Positions 9,701-17,377 of a stretch of DNA of 24,350 bases are shown here, in pieces. Below the pieces are notes generated by a model that worked only from the letters and a program-made list of their open reading frames with translations, had not been told where the DNA came from and did no database searches. Position 1 is the stretch's first letter. Each line of letters begins with the position of its first letter. The stretch is from NCBI GenBank assembly GCA_023807065.1, contig JAJJLU010000665.1, positions 1 to 24,350 on the forward strand. The letters run 5' to 3'. A program made the position numbers and the translations under genes. The DNA comes from Isotricha intestinalis (lineage: Eukaryota > Ciliophora > Litostomatea > Vestibuliferida > Isotrichidae).

Positions 9701-10303
9701 GAATTATGTGATCCTTTAAATAAACAATTAAAAATTGATCCTGTTCAATTAGATTTTGGTGTTGTTTGCCAAGGAAAAAATTATCAAATGTATTTTAAAT
9801 TAAGAAATGATGATAATATGACTAATAGAGTAATGGTACGTAAAAGCAATTCTGAAACTAATTTTATTTCAATTGAAAATTTCGTAGGTGGGAAAGTTGT
9901 TTATGGAGAAACTAAAAAAGTTAAAGTTGTATTAAAAACTGGAAATGAATTATTAGGAAAATTTAATGATTTAGTTGAAGTAACAACAAAAAGTTTTATT
10001 TATAAAATCCCAATTAAAGCATTTATTGTTAAAGAAAATGAATATGATCCTAATAGATATGGTAATTGGAAAGGAAGAGAAAATTATAGTAAAACTTATC
10101 CTATTCAAGATAATAAATATAAATGTGATCCTATTAAAATTGTTTTACCTAAAATTAAAGAATTGGAAGAAAGAGAAAGACAAAAAAAATTAAGAGAAAA
10201 AGGAAATAGTGATTCATTTAGTGGTGCTAATAATAGTGGATTTGAAGGAGAAGGTAACGAAGGAGATGGAAATGAAAATAATAGTAAATTACCTCCTGTT
10301 TAA
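3779..10303 (+). CDS. SPAG17: SPAG17/PF6 homologue, ciliary central-apparatus protein
   Basis: This 2174-residue protein resembles SPAG17 (Chlamydomonas PF6), a scaffold of the C1a projection of the axonemal central pair that is needed for ciliary beating. Length and architecture fit: long acidic or Lys/Glu linkers (about 385-660, 850-920, 1320-1440) separate ordered blocks. The RYLSKPDFENWV block near residue 825 resembles the vertebrate KYRYLSK-type segment. The region after about 935 (FAPLDNIFAEP onward) holds the repeated beta-strand section. The C-terminus from about 1984 (LKIDPVQLDFGVVCQGKNYQ) looks like an ASH/PapD-type immunoglobulin fold. It is one uninterrupted 6.5-kb exon with TAA stop. 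Two Glu-rich segments are repetitive at DNA level. It converges with IFT20 across 237 bases. Identification rests on domain order and local similarity, not on an alignment run. Confidence 0.8.
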   Translation: MKKGQKEQIDISTLPEVNTFTSSVIFNFQNQDRRLRIIEAFVKQPEKTIKMISREEIIQFAKDQKIYVDPAEGKKPAKGELAPEHKEITSEELAKSASLFIKENSVQFRKEKKDFLDNIENLKKQKEEAISYWENPPEVDPKKKPDKKNVPLKPEEIIIPEVNDYDVDYTVVLFNYPLNGEEYSALEKENIVLNNVNLITEGPDVVVEEEKEDDKNKKKNAPKDAGKPVSDNALIKNYSYKENFNPNEVFDNLYEAKAKSDSLSKMKETLFQKTTFNFKNIDDPKNTYFNIYQQEFLEQIKEINLFHSMYNQWTDMHKFQDLGFSEKYFGPEIIEKLSKLSEYKPNDYEHMSIGNLLAIYFGVYNQEDNFFKVPEVIEEIDFNVIEEEKKKKEEEMKKKLEEEAALNAKNKKGKDAKKNEVVEEEKKEEEPKEEDEIDEKGIENYDNLFNQENFLLDEEFNPKIEQEEEEVELNESGSENMMIGGGIMEDDNIKEINVNESQEKNYEDINYEDNYDNYEENEEEKKEELKDNSHMILEQNNEESKSNINVNQSENNQSQNMENSQNNDGTNNEFPIEGNEEENNENNEEENKEKNEEENNENNEEEEHNENNEEEEHKEKEEEEEKKENEEEVNNENNEEEENNDKIKDESENISLNTNSTSNIQYERLIINENDDFMRSSIETKRNQIYLFAIEKSFNNFRALPGLYRQPNILPIESNLRKAIRSKVYPFLPEEITIPIYEKFNLIQKFEECMKEEFPDRDFDFGDRSFQENLNKDILSQRITKLLMLDPEVKTYYNTNTDNMLLMMFYRIPKERVYRKLIKYRYLSKPDFENWVKYFKPVFTPKKPKEQSEENKEENTENENKEKKDEKNGKNEKEKKEENKENNTNNENNVNTQEEQSPNKKGVNPLIKTFAPLDNIFAEPMYLSSDAYLGQINEKIKYMFPADNGIFIKKILENGIFSSFSSYVIKDEMVFGIRKDQESNKEFWYHYDNNGTSLSISQKEEKLYTNFSLANGLNIQILPSGEIAQKIFNEGSFRINTSKASIIIYNEDGSKSVLYSNGNVGKIIGNKMININNKGNKIEKNLETGEINLIEKVPVTIQSDLDSQTKTMLREDGVINIKYPDESSLTIHTDQTKIYTSPYDDYDNLNFIVEHDKYCTVKVYVSGKSRNYPSSAKKIESFAKKSKDGIIYQVLLPDKNEIILFKDENDKNITIIYNNDGGVFKVDSNNNDILIISPSEIYKYNSLSQFENIIYGDIKERKGGLYTVDFNEGKIFTVDDEDNLFEIYDDGYANCELHPKTLIEMDGEELVKFQEDLINIILEEKEEGEEEKKEENEEEKKENEEEKKEENEEEKKEENEEEKKPIKKTLKRTLSPDYELLNIQKEEKKKPQIENQEEKKEATKQNQKQEKEKDKGKAMNVKKGKKKNEPEPQIIEEEEKEEEKPIPPPTSNFYTPKLFVIENDNSGYELLNYSQFENYKKCKMLDYIHCKYIIETISKDFTSHYWITKYFTVNEGIKETHHINSIQIPESLKNFYKQPYESEFDNKEIYFYRNLIQSETNFDKEFREKVKKSKEDSEAYFEKRNMEFNYGSYFNKEESQNDIEEHNKLLRRILTERQNPDVKFDYDKIRKKIKINQGYISLLDNESVLFNIKEYVDDKERKKYREDKSFRIYPLNLNKVSDIEVENIVNSFNAPFNGTENMSSSIIARKKNLIEGAANTKEIKFIPNYWDSDKGKEFHSEHPHEIYVDPKEKNKNNNITGDPEIDSLRQAENLLEKGREELKQNQLMEQSPTNLAGFDNNMDMNNKQSSPVVLLNGDNQNINNANISNNNMNNNNEGSKSKLSNKRKLPSIHKQTQMMNKINEEYNQQKAREWVESKTMKYTVDGQLRQNNPLVPHYIKPTFPQADFNEDYIYIDKLTEKRVKTSSVSNRIYFNAPSVEEIRKSGQHDILLEAIEHRRTPEEMMERLNLMITGELCDPLNKQLKIDPVQLDFGVVCQGKNYQMYFKLRNDDNMTNRVMVRKSNSETNFISIENFVGGKVVYGETKKVKVVLKTGNELLGKFNDLVEVTTKSFIYKIPIKAFIVKENEYDPNRYGNWKGRENYSKTYPIQDNKYKCDPIKIVLPKIKELEERERQKKLREKGNSDSFSGANNSGFEGEGNEGDGNENNSKLPPV
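5512..5715 (+). repeat. Degenerate acidic repeat inside SPAG17 (NEEENNEN type)
   Basis: About 68 codons encode almost only Glu, Asn and Lys, built from recurring units such as NEEENNEN and EEEEHNEN. At DNA level it is a purine-only GAA/AAT tract. It is expected to be a flexible linker between SPAG17 blocks and is a likely site of length variation and assembly error. Confidence 0.8.
7744..7870 (+). repeat. 24-base tandem repeat inside SPAG17 (EEEKKEEN)
   Basis: A 24-base unit encoding EEEKKEEN is repeated about five times, with one shortened unit near 7794-7812. The last copies are nearly identical at DNA level (same GAG/GAA choice), which suggests recent expansion by slippage or unequal exchange, whereas the other acidic tract in the gene is more degenerate. 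Confidence 0.85.
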
Positions 10304-10540
10304 AAATTTTTTTTTTATAGGTTTTTTTAGAAATTCATTGTTAAAAATTAAAAATAAAATTTTTAAAATAAATTTTTAATCTTTTTGTTTTTTTTTAATA
10401 ATTTATTTATTGTTTGTTTATAAGAATATTATATTTTTTTTTTTAATATTTTATTTAATTTAATTTTAAAAAATATAAAATTTTTTTTTAACCTTTTAAT
10501 AATTCATATAATTAATTTAAAAAAAAATTTAAAACTAAAT

Positions 10541-10961
10541 TTAAGCTTCATCATTATTACTTAATTTCTCAATAAGCATTTTTTGTTCAGTTTCAATTTT
10601 CAATAAAGAATCAGATTGACTTTTCAATCGATCTAATTCCTCTTTTTTTTCTCTAATTAAAACTTTAAGTTCTTGTTCTCTTTTTTCTCTGGATTCAATT
10701 TCTTCATATAATTGATTCCTTTTTCCTAAAGCTTTTAATTTTTCATTTTCAATAACTTTAGAATGTTTATCAATAATATCATTAAGAGATTTAATTAAAT
10801 CATTAAATTGAATAATTTCTAAAAATTTAAAATATTATTTATTTTTTACTTGAAACAAATTTTGTTGATTCACCTTTTAATTTTTGAGAAGCAGTATATT
10901 TTTCTATTGGTAATACTCTAATACTATTATTATCATCTATTGTTATATCAAGGTCTTTCAT
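10541..10961 (-). CDS. IFT20: IFT20, intraflagellar transport complex B subunit (two exons)
   Basis: Exon 1 is 10961-10850 and exon 2 is 10818-10541 (minus strand). Splicing out 31 bases gives a 129-residue protein ending in TAA. It is collinear with IFT20: RVLPIEKY near residue 15, a TKFVSKIIQFNDLIKSL block across the splice junction (human FVDKIGQFQKIVGGL), NEKLKALGKRNQL (human NEKMKAIGARNLL), and LIREKKEELDRLK (human LIAEKKMQLERYR). The fold is one long coiled coil. In animals IFT20 works both in the IFT-B complex in cilia and at the Golgi, delivering membrane proteins to the cilium. The length is close to the human protein (about 132). The intron hides the gene from simple frame scans. 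It is convergent with SPAG17, so two ciliary genes are adjacent. The chosen ATG is the first in frame and gives the usual family length. Confidence 0.92.
10819..10849 (-). other. 31-base spliceosomal intron in IFT20
   Basis: On the minus strand it begins GTAAAA and ends TTTTTAG, contains in-frame stops and is pure A/T apart from its splice G residues. Removal joins S-K-I-I in frame and restores the IFT20 core. It is phase 1 (after the first base of a Lys codon). It is the only intron supported in the window. Confidence 0.9.
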
Positions 10962-11098
10962 TTTTTTTAAATTTCTTTAATAATTAAATTCGTTTATAAA
11001 TGTTTTTATTTATTATTTATTTTTTATTTACCAATATTATATAATTAAGATTATATTATTTCCAAAAATGTTTATTGTTTAATTACTACAATTACAAA

Positions 11099-12808
11099 TT
11101 AAAAATTTTCTAAATCCTTTTCAGTAATAATTCTTTTTTTCTTTTTTTTAGAATTCTTAACTTCATTATTATTATCTATATTATTATTATTAATATCATT
11201 ATTAATATTATTTTTATTATCATTATAATAATTATTCTTTAAAGATTTATCTCCTTTAAAATCTTTATCTTTCGAATTTTTTTTTCCACTTTTTTTTTTT
11301 TTCTTATTTTTATTATTAGAATTATCATAATCATCATTATTACTTTTATCCTTTTGAACATCACTAACAAAAGAAATAGAACTATTACTCGAATTTTTAT
11401 ATTCTTTAACATTTGAATTAATTTTTCCATCAATAAAAGTGACTTTAAATTTTTTATTTTTATTTGTTAAAAAACCTTCTCCATGAGGTTTCCCATTAAC
11501 AAAAGGGCCTTCGAAAATTTTCCCATTAGGCCATTTAAAAATACCATTTCCTTCTTTAGTATTATCAATATAATCACCTTCATATTTTCCTCCATCAGGC
11601 CAAGTATAAATTCCTTTACCATGCATTTTCCCATTAACTAATTTCCCTTCATAAATTTCACCATTATACCAAAAGTATTTTCCATTTCCTGTTATTTTAT
11701 TATCTTCAAATTCTCCTTCGTAATGATCTTTCATTTCTTTATAATATATTTTACCATAACCATTTTTTTTATCATTCTTAAAATTTCCTTCATATATGTG
11801 TTCATTTGTTTCTTCATTTCCTTTTCCTTCTTTTAATCCATTATTAAAGTCTCCTATATATACTGAATTATTTAAAGATATTTTTTTTCCGGAACCTTCT
11901 AATTTTAAATTGTCGTTAAAAATACCTTCATAATATATTCCTTCTTCATCTATTATTTTCCCTTTTTTTAATTTATTCTTCTCAAAAGTTCCCATATATT
12001 TTATTCCGTTTTCTAATGTTAATATTCCTATTCCTTCTAATGAATTATTTATTGTTATTTCTCCTATGTAAAATCCATTTTTATTATTATATTTTAATTT
12101 TAGTAATTTAGTAAAAAATATATTCTTTTTTTTCTTTTTTTCTGTTTCTTTTATTAATGATTTATATGTATTTTCATCTTGGGATATTCCTAATTTTTCT
12201 TCTTGAGATTTTAAATTTGGGGTTAAATATTTTTCAGTTAAAGTTTTTAATTCTTCTAATAAATTTTGTTCTAATTCTTTTTTCACATTTGGATATATTT
12301 TTTTCCTATAATAATAACCTTTATAAACACTTTGTATTTTTATTAAATAAGGAATATTTATTTTATCATTAATATTCTTATTTTCCTTTTTTTCATTAAT
12401 ATTATTTTCATTGTTTTTATTTATATTTTCATTATTATTATTCTTATTTTCTTTTTTCATATTTGAGTCAATAAAACTAACTTTTTTAACACTTGAATTC
12501 TTATGTCCTATTTTTTTCTTTGGTAAAGGAGGTAAATCAAATTCTTTAACTTCTTTTTTTAATATATTTTTTTTGGAATTTTTTTTAATTTCTTCTTTAT
12601 TTTCAGTAGAATTTCCATTATTTTCTTCTTTTGAATTTGAATTATTTTTATTAGTAATATATGATTTTAAATCTTTCATGCTAACATCTTTATTTAATTT
12701 TGGAATATAAGGTCCATCATATTCAATTAATTCTGTCTTTGAATTCCCTATATTTATTTCATTTGTTTCCTTTGATTTACAACAACATCTTGTTGTTTCT
12801 TGTCCCAT
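11099..12808 (-). CDS. IQ-motif and MORN-repeat protein with N-terminal acylation signal
   Basis: This 569-residue protein starts MGQETTRCCC: Gly2 fits N-myristoylation and Cys8-10 fit palmitoylation, so it is probably membrane-attached. A disordered Asn/Lys/Glu-rich segment (20-150) precedes one IQ motif at about 157-172 (KIQSVYKGYYYRKKI), a likely calmodulin or centrin site. About nine MORN repeats follow at 246-465, for example YEGKLVNGKMHGKGIYTWPDG and YEGDYIDNTKEGNGIFKWPNG. The tail is Lys/Asn-rich. MORN proteins in protists act at membranes, basal bodies and cortical structures; the exact role here is not known. It diverges from the lectin-like gene with 149 bases between start codons. 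Stop is TAA. The domain call is firm and the function open. Confidence 0.85.
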   Translation of the reverse strand: MGQETTRCCCKSKETNEINIGNSKTELIEYDGPYIPKLNKDVSMKDLKSYITNKNNSNSKEENNGNSTENKEEIKKNSKKNILKKEVKEFDLPPLPKKKIGHKNSSVKKVSFIDSNMKKENKNNNNENINKNNENNINEKKENKNINDKINIPYLIKIQSVYKGYYYRKKIYPNVKKELEQNLLEELKTLTEKYLTPNLKSQEEKLGISQDENTYKSLIKETEKKKKKNIFFTKLLKLKYNNKNGFYIGEITINNSLEGIGILTLENGIKYMGTFEKNKLKKGKIIDEEGIYYEGIFNDNLKLEGSGKKISLNNSVYIGDFNNGLKEGKGNEETNEHIYEGNFKNDKKNGYGKIYYKEMKDHYEGEFEDNKITGNGKYFWYNGEIYEGKLVNGKMHGKGIYTWPDGGKYEGDYIDNTKEGNGIFKWPNGKIFEGPFVNGKPHGEGFLTNKNKKFKVTFIDGKINSNVKEYKNSSNSSISFVSDVQKDKSNNDDYDNSNNKNKKKKKSGKKNSKDKDFKGDKSLKNNYYNDNKNNINNDINNNNIDNNNEVKNSKKKKKRIITEKDLENF

Positions 12809-12957
12809 TATTATTTAATATTTTAAATTGAATTTTTCATTAAATTATTTTTTTCTTTTTAATTTGAAATATTTACTTTATACTTAATTAATAAATTAGT
12901 TTCATATTTAAACAACGTAAAAAACAAAAATTAATATTATAAAAAGAAAAATATAAA
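12809..12957. promoter_or_regulatory. 149-base divergent promoter region
   Basis: This spacer lies between the start codons of the MORN protein (minus) and the lectin-like protein (plus) and must contain both promoters and leaders. It is A/T-rich, with A-rich leader sequence before each ATG. No specific motif can be supported. Confidence 0.45.
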
Positions 12958-14277
12958 ATGGTAAAAATTCAACAATTAATTATATTAATAATTTTAACAG
13001 TAATATTTTCTCAAGATTTAAAAGAAGAGAAATCCAAAATGATAAATTTAATATTATCATATGTAAAAGATACTCCATCGACATATCCAAACTCATATAA
13101 TAAAGTTATAAATAATCCAACATCAAGAACATCATTAATATTTGATTCAATTCAAATATCAAATATAGAAAGTTTTATGAGAACTCATAATATTCCTGAT
13201 TCATTTATAAGTAAATTAAAAACAACATTTTATTCAATTAAACCTCAAATGTATGAAAAAGTAGATTTCAGTGAAAAATATAATGCTGGATTTACAAAAA
13301 GATTATTTGGAATAATAAAAAAAGTAAATAATAATTTTATTTTAGCTTTAATTAAAGGAGACACATCTGGGCAACTTTATCCAAAATATACTACAATTAG
13401 AGTTCAAAAATGTAAAAAAGTTTTATTAAAAAAAGACTGTTATTATATTAATGAAAAAAAACCAAAAGGTTATACCGCATCAGAATTAAATGATATAGAA
13501 AAAGCATTAGATGTTCAATTTAAAATAACTTTAAAAAACAATTTAAAAAATTTAGACACAAACTCTCAAACAATAATATCTTCAAATGTCTATTTATATT
13601 CAATGACAGGAAAAATAGGAATGCATTTTGATATTTCAGGAGATATAGGAATAAAAAAATTAAGAGTAAATTATGAATATAATAATGGAATAGAAGCATC
13701 ATATAAAGGATTTTATTATAATAGAAATGGAGCAAAACCATATTCTATGAAAATTACAGAAAGAGGAAATTTAATGATAATTGATGGTAATAATAATAAA
13801 ATTTGGGAAACAAATACAGAAGGAAAAGGAATTGGACCTTATTCAATATATATAAGTGAAGAAGGTAATTTTGTTTTAGTAGATAGTAAAAATTATCCTG
13901 TTTGGGATAAAGATAATAAATTTAGTAATTATGAAAATGTTATTTTTCAAGATGTTAAAGTATTATCTAATAATGGAAAAAATTATGCTATTTTAAGTAA
14001 TGATAGTTCTTTTATTGCTTATGAAGATGTTAAAAAGAAGTATGATTTAACATGTGAACAAATTTTTGAAAGAGAAGATTCTGATGATAGAGGCGTTCCT
14101 CCTTATTATGCTGTTGTACAGAATGGTTATTTTAAAGTCATTGATTCCCGTAATGATATTCTTTATCAATCTTCTTATTTTGGAAATTATTGTAAACCTG
14201 GAAGTATTCAAATTAGTAATGAATGTAGTATTACTGTTGTTGATTGTAATGGGAAAATTGTGTGGAAAAGATTTTAA
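12958..14277 (+). CDS. Secreted protein: C-x8-C module plus bulb-type-lectin-like repeats
   Basis: This 439-residue protein opens with a clear signal peptide (hydrophobic core about 5-18, IQQLIILIILTVIFSQ). Residues about 58-185 form a module with Cys152-x8-Cys161 that is collinear with the 179-residue secreted protein near the telomere (see findings). From about 262 it has hairpins of the bulb-lectin type, where a Gly/Asn turn, hydrophobic strand, Asp and Trp recur: GNLMIIDGNNNKIWE (270-284), GNFVLVDSKNYPVWD (303-317), GYFKVIDSRNDILY (390-403), and a last one ending NGKIVW. Bulb-type lectins usually bind mannose through QxDxNxVxY; here the pockets are only partly matched, so sugar binding is uncertain. 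There is no transmembrane segment after the signal, so it is secreted or lumenal. TAA stop, no intron. Confidence 0.72.
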   Translation: MVKIQQLIILIILTVIFSQDLKEEKSKMINLILSYVKDTPSTYPNSYNKVINNPTSRTSLIFDSIQISNIESFMRTHNIPDSFISKLKTTFYSIKPQMYEKVDFSEKYNAGFTKRLFGIIKKVNNNFILALIKGDTSGQLYPKYTTIRVQKCKKVLLKKDCYYINEKKPKGYTASELNDIEKALDVQFKITLKNNLKNLDTNSQTIISSNVYLYSMTGKIGMHFDISGDIGIKKLRVNYEYNNGIEASYKGFYYNRNGAKPYSMKITERGNLMIIDGNNNKIWETNTEGKGIGPYSIYISEEGNFVLVDSKNYPVWDKDNKFSNYENVIFQDVKVLSNNGKNYAILSNDSSFIAYEDVKKKYDLTCEQIFEREDSDDRGVPPYYAVVQNGYFKVIDSRNDILYQSSYFGNYCKPGSIQISNECSITVVDCNGKIVWKRF

Positions 14278-14496
14278 GAGTTAAAATATTTTTTATAAAA
14301 GGATTTTTAGAATTATTTATATGATTATTATAAATATTTTTTTTATACTAGTTTTTTCCATAAATTCTTTAAACTTAAAAAATAAAAAAAAAATAACAAA
14401 ATATAAAAAAAACATAACATCACAAATAAAAAATTAATAAAAAAAATAATATTTAATTTATAATATAATTTTGTTTAAATAAACTTATTTTAAAAA

Positions 14497-17199
14497 ATGA
14501 GTTCTGAAAATAATCAAAATAAAGAAAACAAGAACTCAAATATTTTTTCTTCGTATCCTATCCTTGCTTCAATAGATTCAATAGTTAAATTAGAGAAATT
14601 TTTAAATCAAAATAAAATAGAAAATGAATATTTAGATATTGATATTTTATTTCGTTATTATATAAAATCAGAAAATTTAAAAAATATTTTTTTATTATTT
14701 ATTCCTCATTTAGAAATTAATTTTCAAAATAAATATTTTAATAATTCAACAATTTTAATGTTTTTAATAAGTGAAAACTTATTTAATTTTACTGAAGAAC
14801 TTATTGATAATTTTTTAGATGATGTTAATTTAACTTTAACAGATAATTTAAAAGAAAATATTTTTTTTAAAATTTTAAATTTAAATAATGAACAAAATAA
14901 ATATTCTCTTTTTAAAAAAGCTTTTGAAACTTTAAATAATGAAGAAAAAAAAACAATTATTTCTTCAAAGAATTTAAAAGAGGAATCTTTATTAGAAAAA
15001 GCTTTATTAATTGGAAATGTTGATATTACAAATTTATTAATTAAAGAAGATAAAATAAATTATAAAAATAATTTAAGTGAAGATAATATTTTACATTTTG
15101 CAATTAAAGGAAAAAATCCTTATTGCTTAAAAATAATATTAAATAATTTATCAAATGATTTATTTTTAAAATTTCTAACTGAAAAAAATAAAAATAATGA
15201 AACTCCAATTCAATTAGCAAATAAATTAAATTTAAATTCAATGATTAAATTATTAAATGATTTAAAAAATAATAATAAAGAAGAAAAAAATGCAGAAAAA
15301 GAAAATTTAGAAATAAATCAAGTTATAAATTTATTATATGATTTAAATGATAAAAATTTTAATCAAAATATTGAAATGATAAAAAATAATTTTTATTTAA
15401 ATGATTGGAATTTAATTTTCATTGAAAAATTAGTATATGAACAAAAAGAAAAAAAATTAGATTTTGATTTATTAAAAAAAATAGTTGATTACTTTGATGA
15501 AGATATAAAATATAATAAAGACAAAGAAATATATTTTTTAAATTATATGACTGAAGCATATAACTTTTCTGATTTTTCTGAAATGTTATCAATATTTAAA
15601 AATTATTTAGATAATAAAACAGAAAAAAATGATAATATATTTTTTATAAACTCAATTATAATGTTAATTGAAAAAAGCTTATCTTATCAATTAAATAATT
15701 TTAGTAAAAGCTTAATTCAATTATTAATTAAATTCATATCTAATTTTTCAAATGAAGAAAATAATAAAATTCCTTTAGATTACATTAAATATTTAAATAA
15801 AAAAGAAATTTTAAATTCAAATGAAAATCTTAAAGAATTAATTTCTTTATATCAATGTTATTTAAATATTAATGAATCAAATTATGATAAAGCACAAGAA
15901 AATTTATCTGAATTTAAATCAAAGATTTCATTAATGAAAAATAATGAAAATCCAATTTATAAAACTTTAATTTCTTTTTATCATATTTTAAAAGTAAGAA
16001 TAGATTATTTTAACAATACTCAATTTAAATTTTTTCAACATTTAAGTAAATTTTCTTCAAATAAAGAAATAGATTCAATTATCTTTTATTATAATTCAAT
16101 GGGAATAGCACAGTTAAAACAAAAAAGATATTTTTACGCAGAATATTGCTTTAAATATTGTGAAAAATTAATAAGACAAAATGAAATAAATTATTATTTA
16201 TTTTTAAATACTGTTTTATATAATATTTCCCTATGTTATTTTTACAGTAAAAAATATGAAAAGTGTTATAAAATATTATCTAACTTAAAAAATGTAGATT
16301 CAATGTCAACTAATCCTTTTTTATTTTATAGACTTGGTTTATGTTGTTTAGAAATTGAATTACAAAATTATAAAAATTCTTTTAATGAAGATAATTTAAA
16401 TGATCTTGTTAATGAAACATTATTTTCTTCTGAAAATGAAAATATTAATTTTAAAAAAAGATTTATTTTAATTAATAAAAATCCTTCTAAAATTTCTGAC
16501 TATGATAATAATAATGAAAAATTAAATGAAGCTATTTTTGCTTTTAAACAAGCTCTTTTAATAATAAAAGGGAAAACTTTATATAATAAAGAAATATATA
16601 ATTTATTTAATAATAATAAAGAAATAGAATTAAATTATAATATAATAAATAATAACATAACAGATAATAATACATTTCAATATTCTCAAATTTTTTCTTC
16701 AATATATTTAAACTTAATATTCTGTTTAATTAGAAATGAAAATTATACAGAAGCAATAGAAACAATTTTAGAATTTAAAAAATATGATTCAAATAATAAT
16801 TTTCAATATGTAATAGATAATTATTTAATTGAATGTTATATAAGAATAAATGAATATTCAAAAGCTTTAGAAATTTTATCAAAACAAAATTTTTCTTATG
16901 ATAATATTGATATGAAAGGCAATTTTTTTACTTCAGGAAATAATTTAATTTATTCAGAAGTTTCATTTAAATTATCTTTATGCATTAATATTATCAAAAT
17001 TCAATTATTAAATAATAATTTCCAAGAAGCTGAAAAAAATATTAATTCAATGATTAGTTTATTAAATTATCCAAGTGAATTAGAATTACCTTCTTTTGTA
17101 TTAAATATAATATTATATTATTTATTAATTACGAACAAAAATGATTTAGCTATTGAAACTCTGAAACATAGAAAAATTCCTAAGTTTATTTATAAGTAA
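14497..17199 (+). CDS. CNOT10: Ankyrin-like N-terminus joined to CNOT10-like TPR protein
   Basis: This is a 900-residue, mostly helical protein. Residues about 160-260 look like ankyrin repeats (DNILHFAIKGKNPYCLKIIL; NETPIQLANKLNLNSMIKLL). The C-terminal half is TPR-like and collinear with CNOT10, a CCR4-NOT subunit that pairs with CNOT11: YYNSMGIAQLKQKRYFYAEY near 531 (human [20 protein letters not shown]), LYNISLCYFYSKKYEKCYKI, FLFYRLGLCCLEI (human RLWLRLAECCIA), EAIFAFKQALLII and a terminal LAIETLKHRKIPKF (human LALQIIKRNQLLP). CCR4-NOT shortens poly(A) tails in the cytoplasm. I know of no ankyrin section in animal CNOT10 (about 744 residues), so this may be a lineage-specific fusion. It is one exon with TAA stop. 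CNOT10 assignment is moderate, ankyrin assignment somewhat weaker. Confidence 0.65.
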   Translation: MSSENNQNKENKNSNIFSSYPILASIDSIVKLEKFLNQNKIENEYLDIDILFRYYIKSENLKNIFLLFIPHLEINFQNKYFNNSTILMFLISENLFNFTEELIDNFLDDVNLTLTDNLKENIFFKILNLNNEQNKYSLFKKAFETLNNEEKKTIISSKNLKEESLLEKALLIGNVDITNLLIKEDKINYKNNLSEDNILHFAIKGKNPYCLKIILNNLSNDLFLKFLTEKNKNNETPIQLANKLNLNSMIKLLNDLKNNNKEEKNAEKENLEINQVINLLYDLNDKNFNQNIEMIKNNFYLNDWNLIFIEKLVYEQKEKKLDFDLLKKIVDYFDEDIKYNKDKEIYFLNYMTEAYNFSDFSEMLSIFKNYLDNKTEKNDNIFFINSIIMLIEKSLSYQLNNFSKSLIQLLIKFISNFSNEENNKIPLDYIKYLNKKEILNSNENLKELISLYQCYLNINESNYDKAQENLSEFKSKISLMKNNENPIYKTLISFYHILKVRIDYFNNTQFKFFQHLSKFSSNKEIDSIIFYYNSMGIAQLKQKRYFYAEYCFKYCEKLIRQNEINYYLFLNTVLYNISLCYFYSKKYEKCYKILSNLKNVDSMSTNPFLFYRLGLCCLEIELQNYKNSFNEDNLNDLVNETLFSSENENINFKKRFILINKNPSKISDYDNNNEKLNEAIFAFKQALLIIKGKTLYNKEIYNLFNNNKEIELNYNIINNNITDNNTFQYSQIFSSIYLNLIFCLIRNENYTEAIETILEFKKYDSNNNFQYVIDNYLIECYIRINEYSKALEILSKQNFSYDNIDMKGNFFTSGNNLIYSEVSFKLSLCINIIKIQLLNNNFQEAEKNINSMISLLNYPSELELPSFVLNIILYYLLITNKNDLAIETLKHRKIPKFIYK

Positions 17200-17377
17200 T
17201 TTTAATGGATAGGTTTTCTTATGTGTGAATATTGTTTTAAATATATTATTTTTAAATATTATTTGATTTGCGTATAAAAAATATTAAAAGTAAATATTTT
17301 AATTTAAAAAAAATAAATTTTCCAAAAAAATATAAATACCATTGAAAAAAAAAAGATAACAAATCAAATTAAACATT

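Noticed and set aside
1166..14277. A functional GDP-mannose/mannose-lectin pathway linking GMPP and the bulb-lectin-like protein
   Set aside because: The genes are 11 kb apart with unrelated genes between them, and the mannose-binding residues of the lectin hairpins are incomplete.
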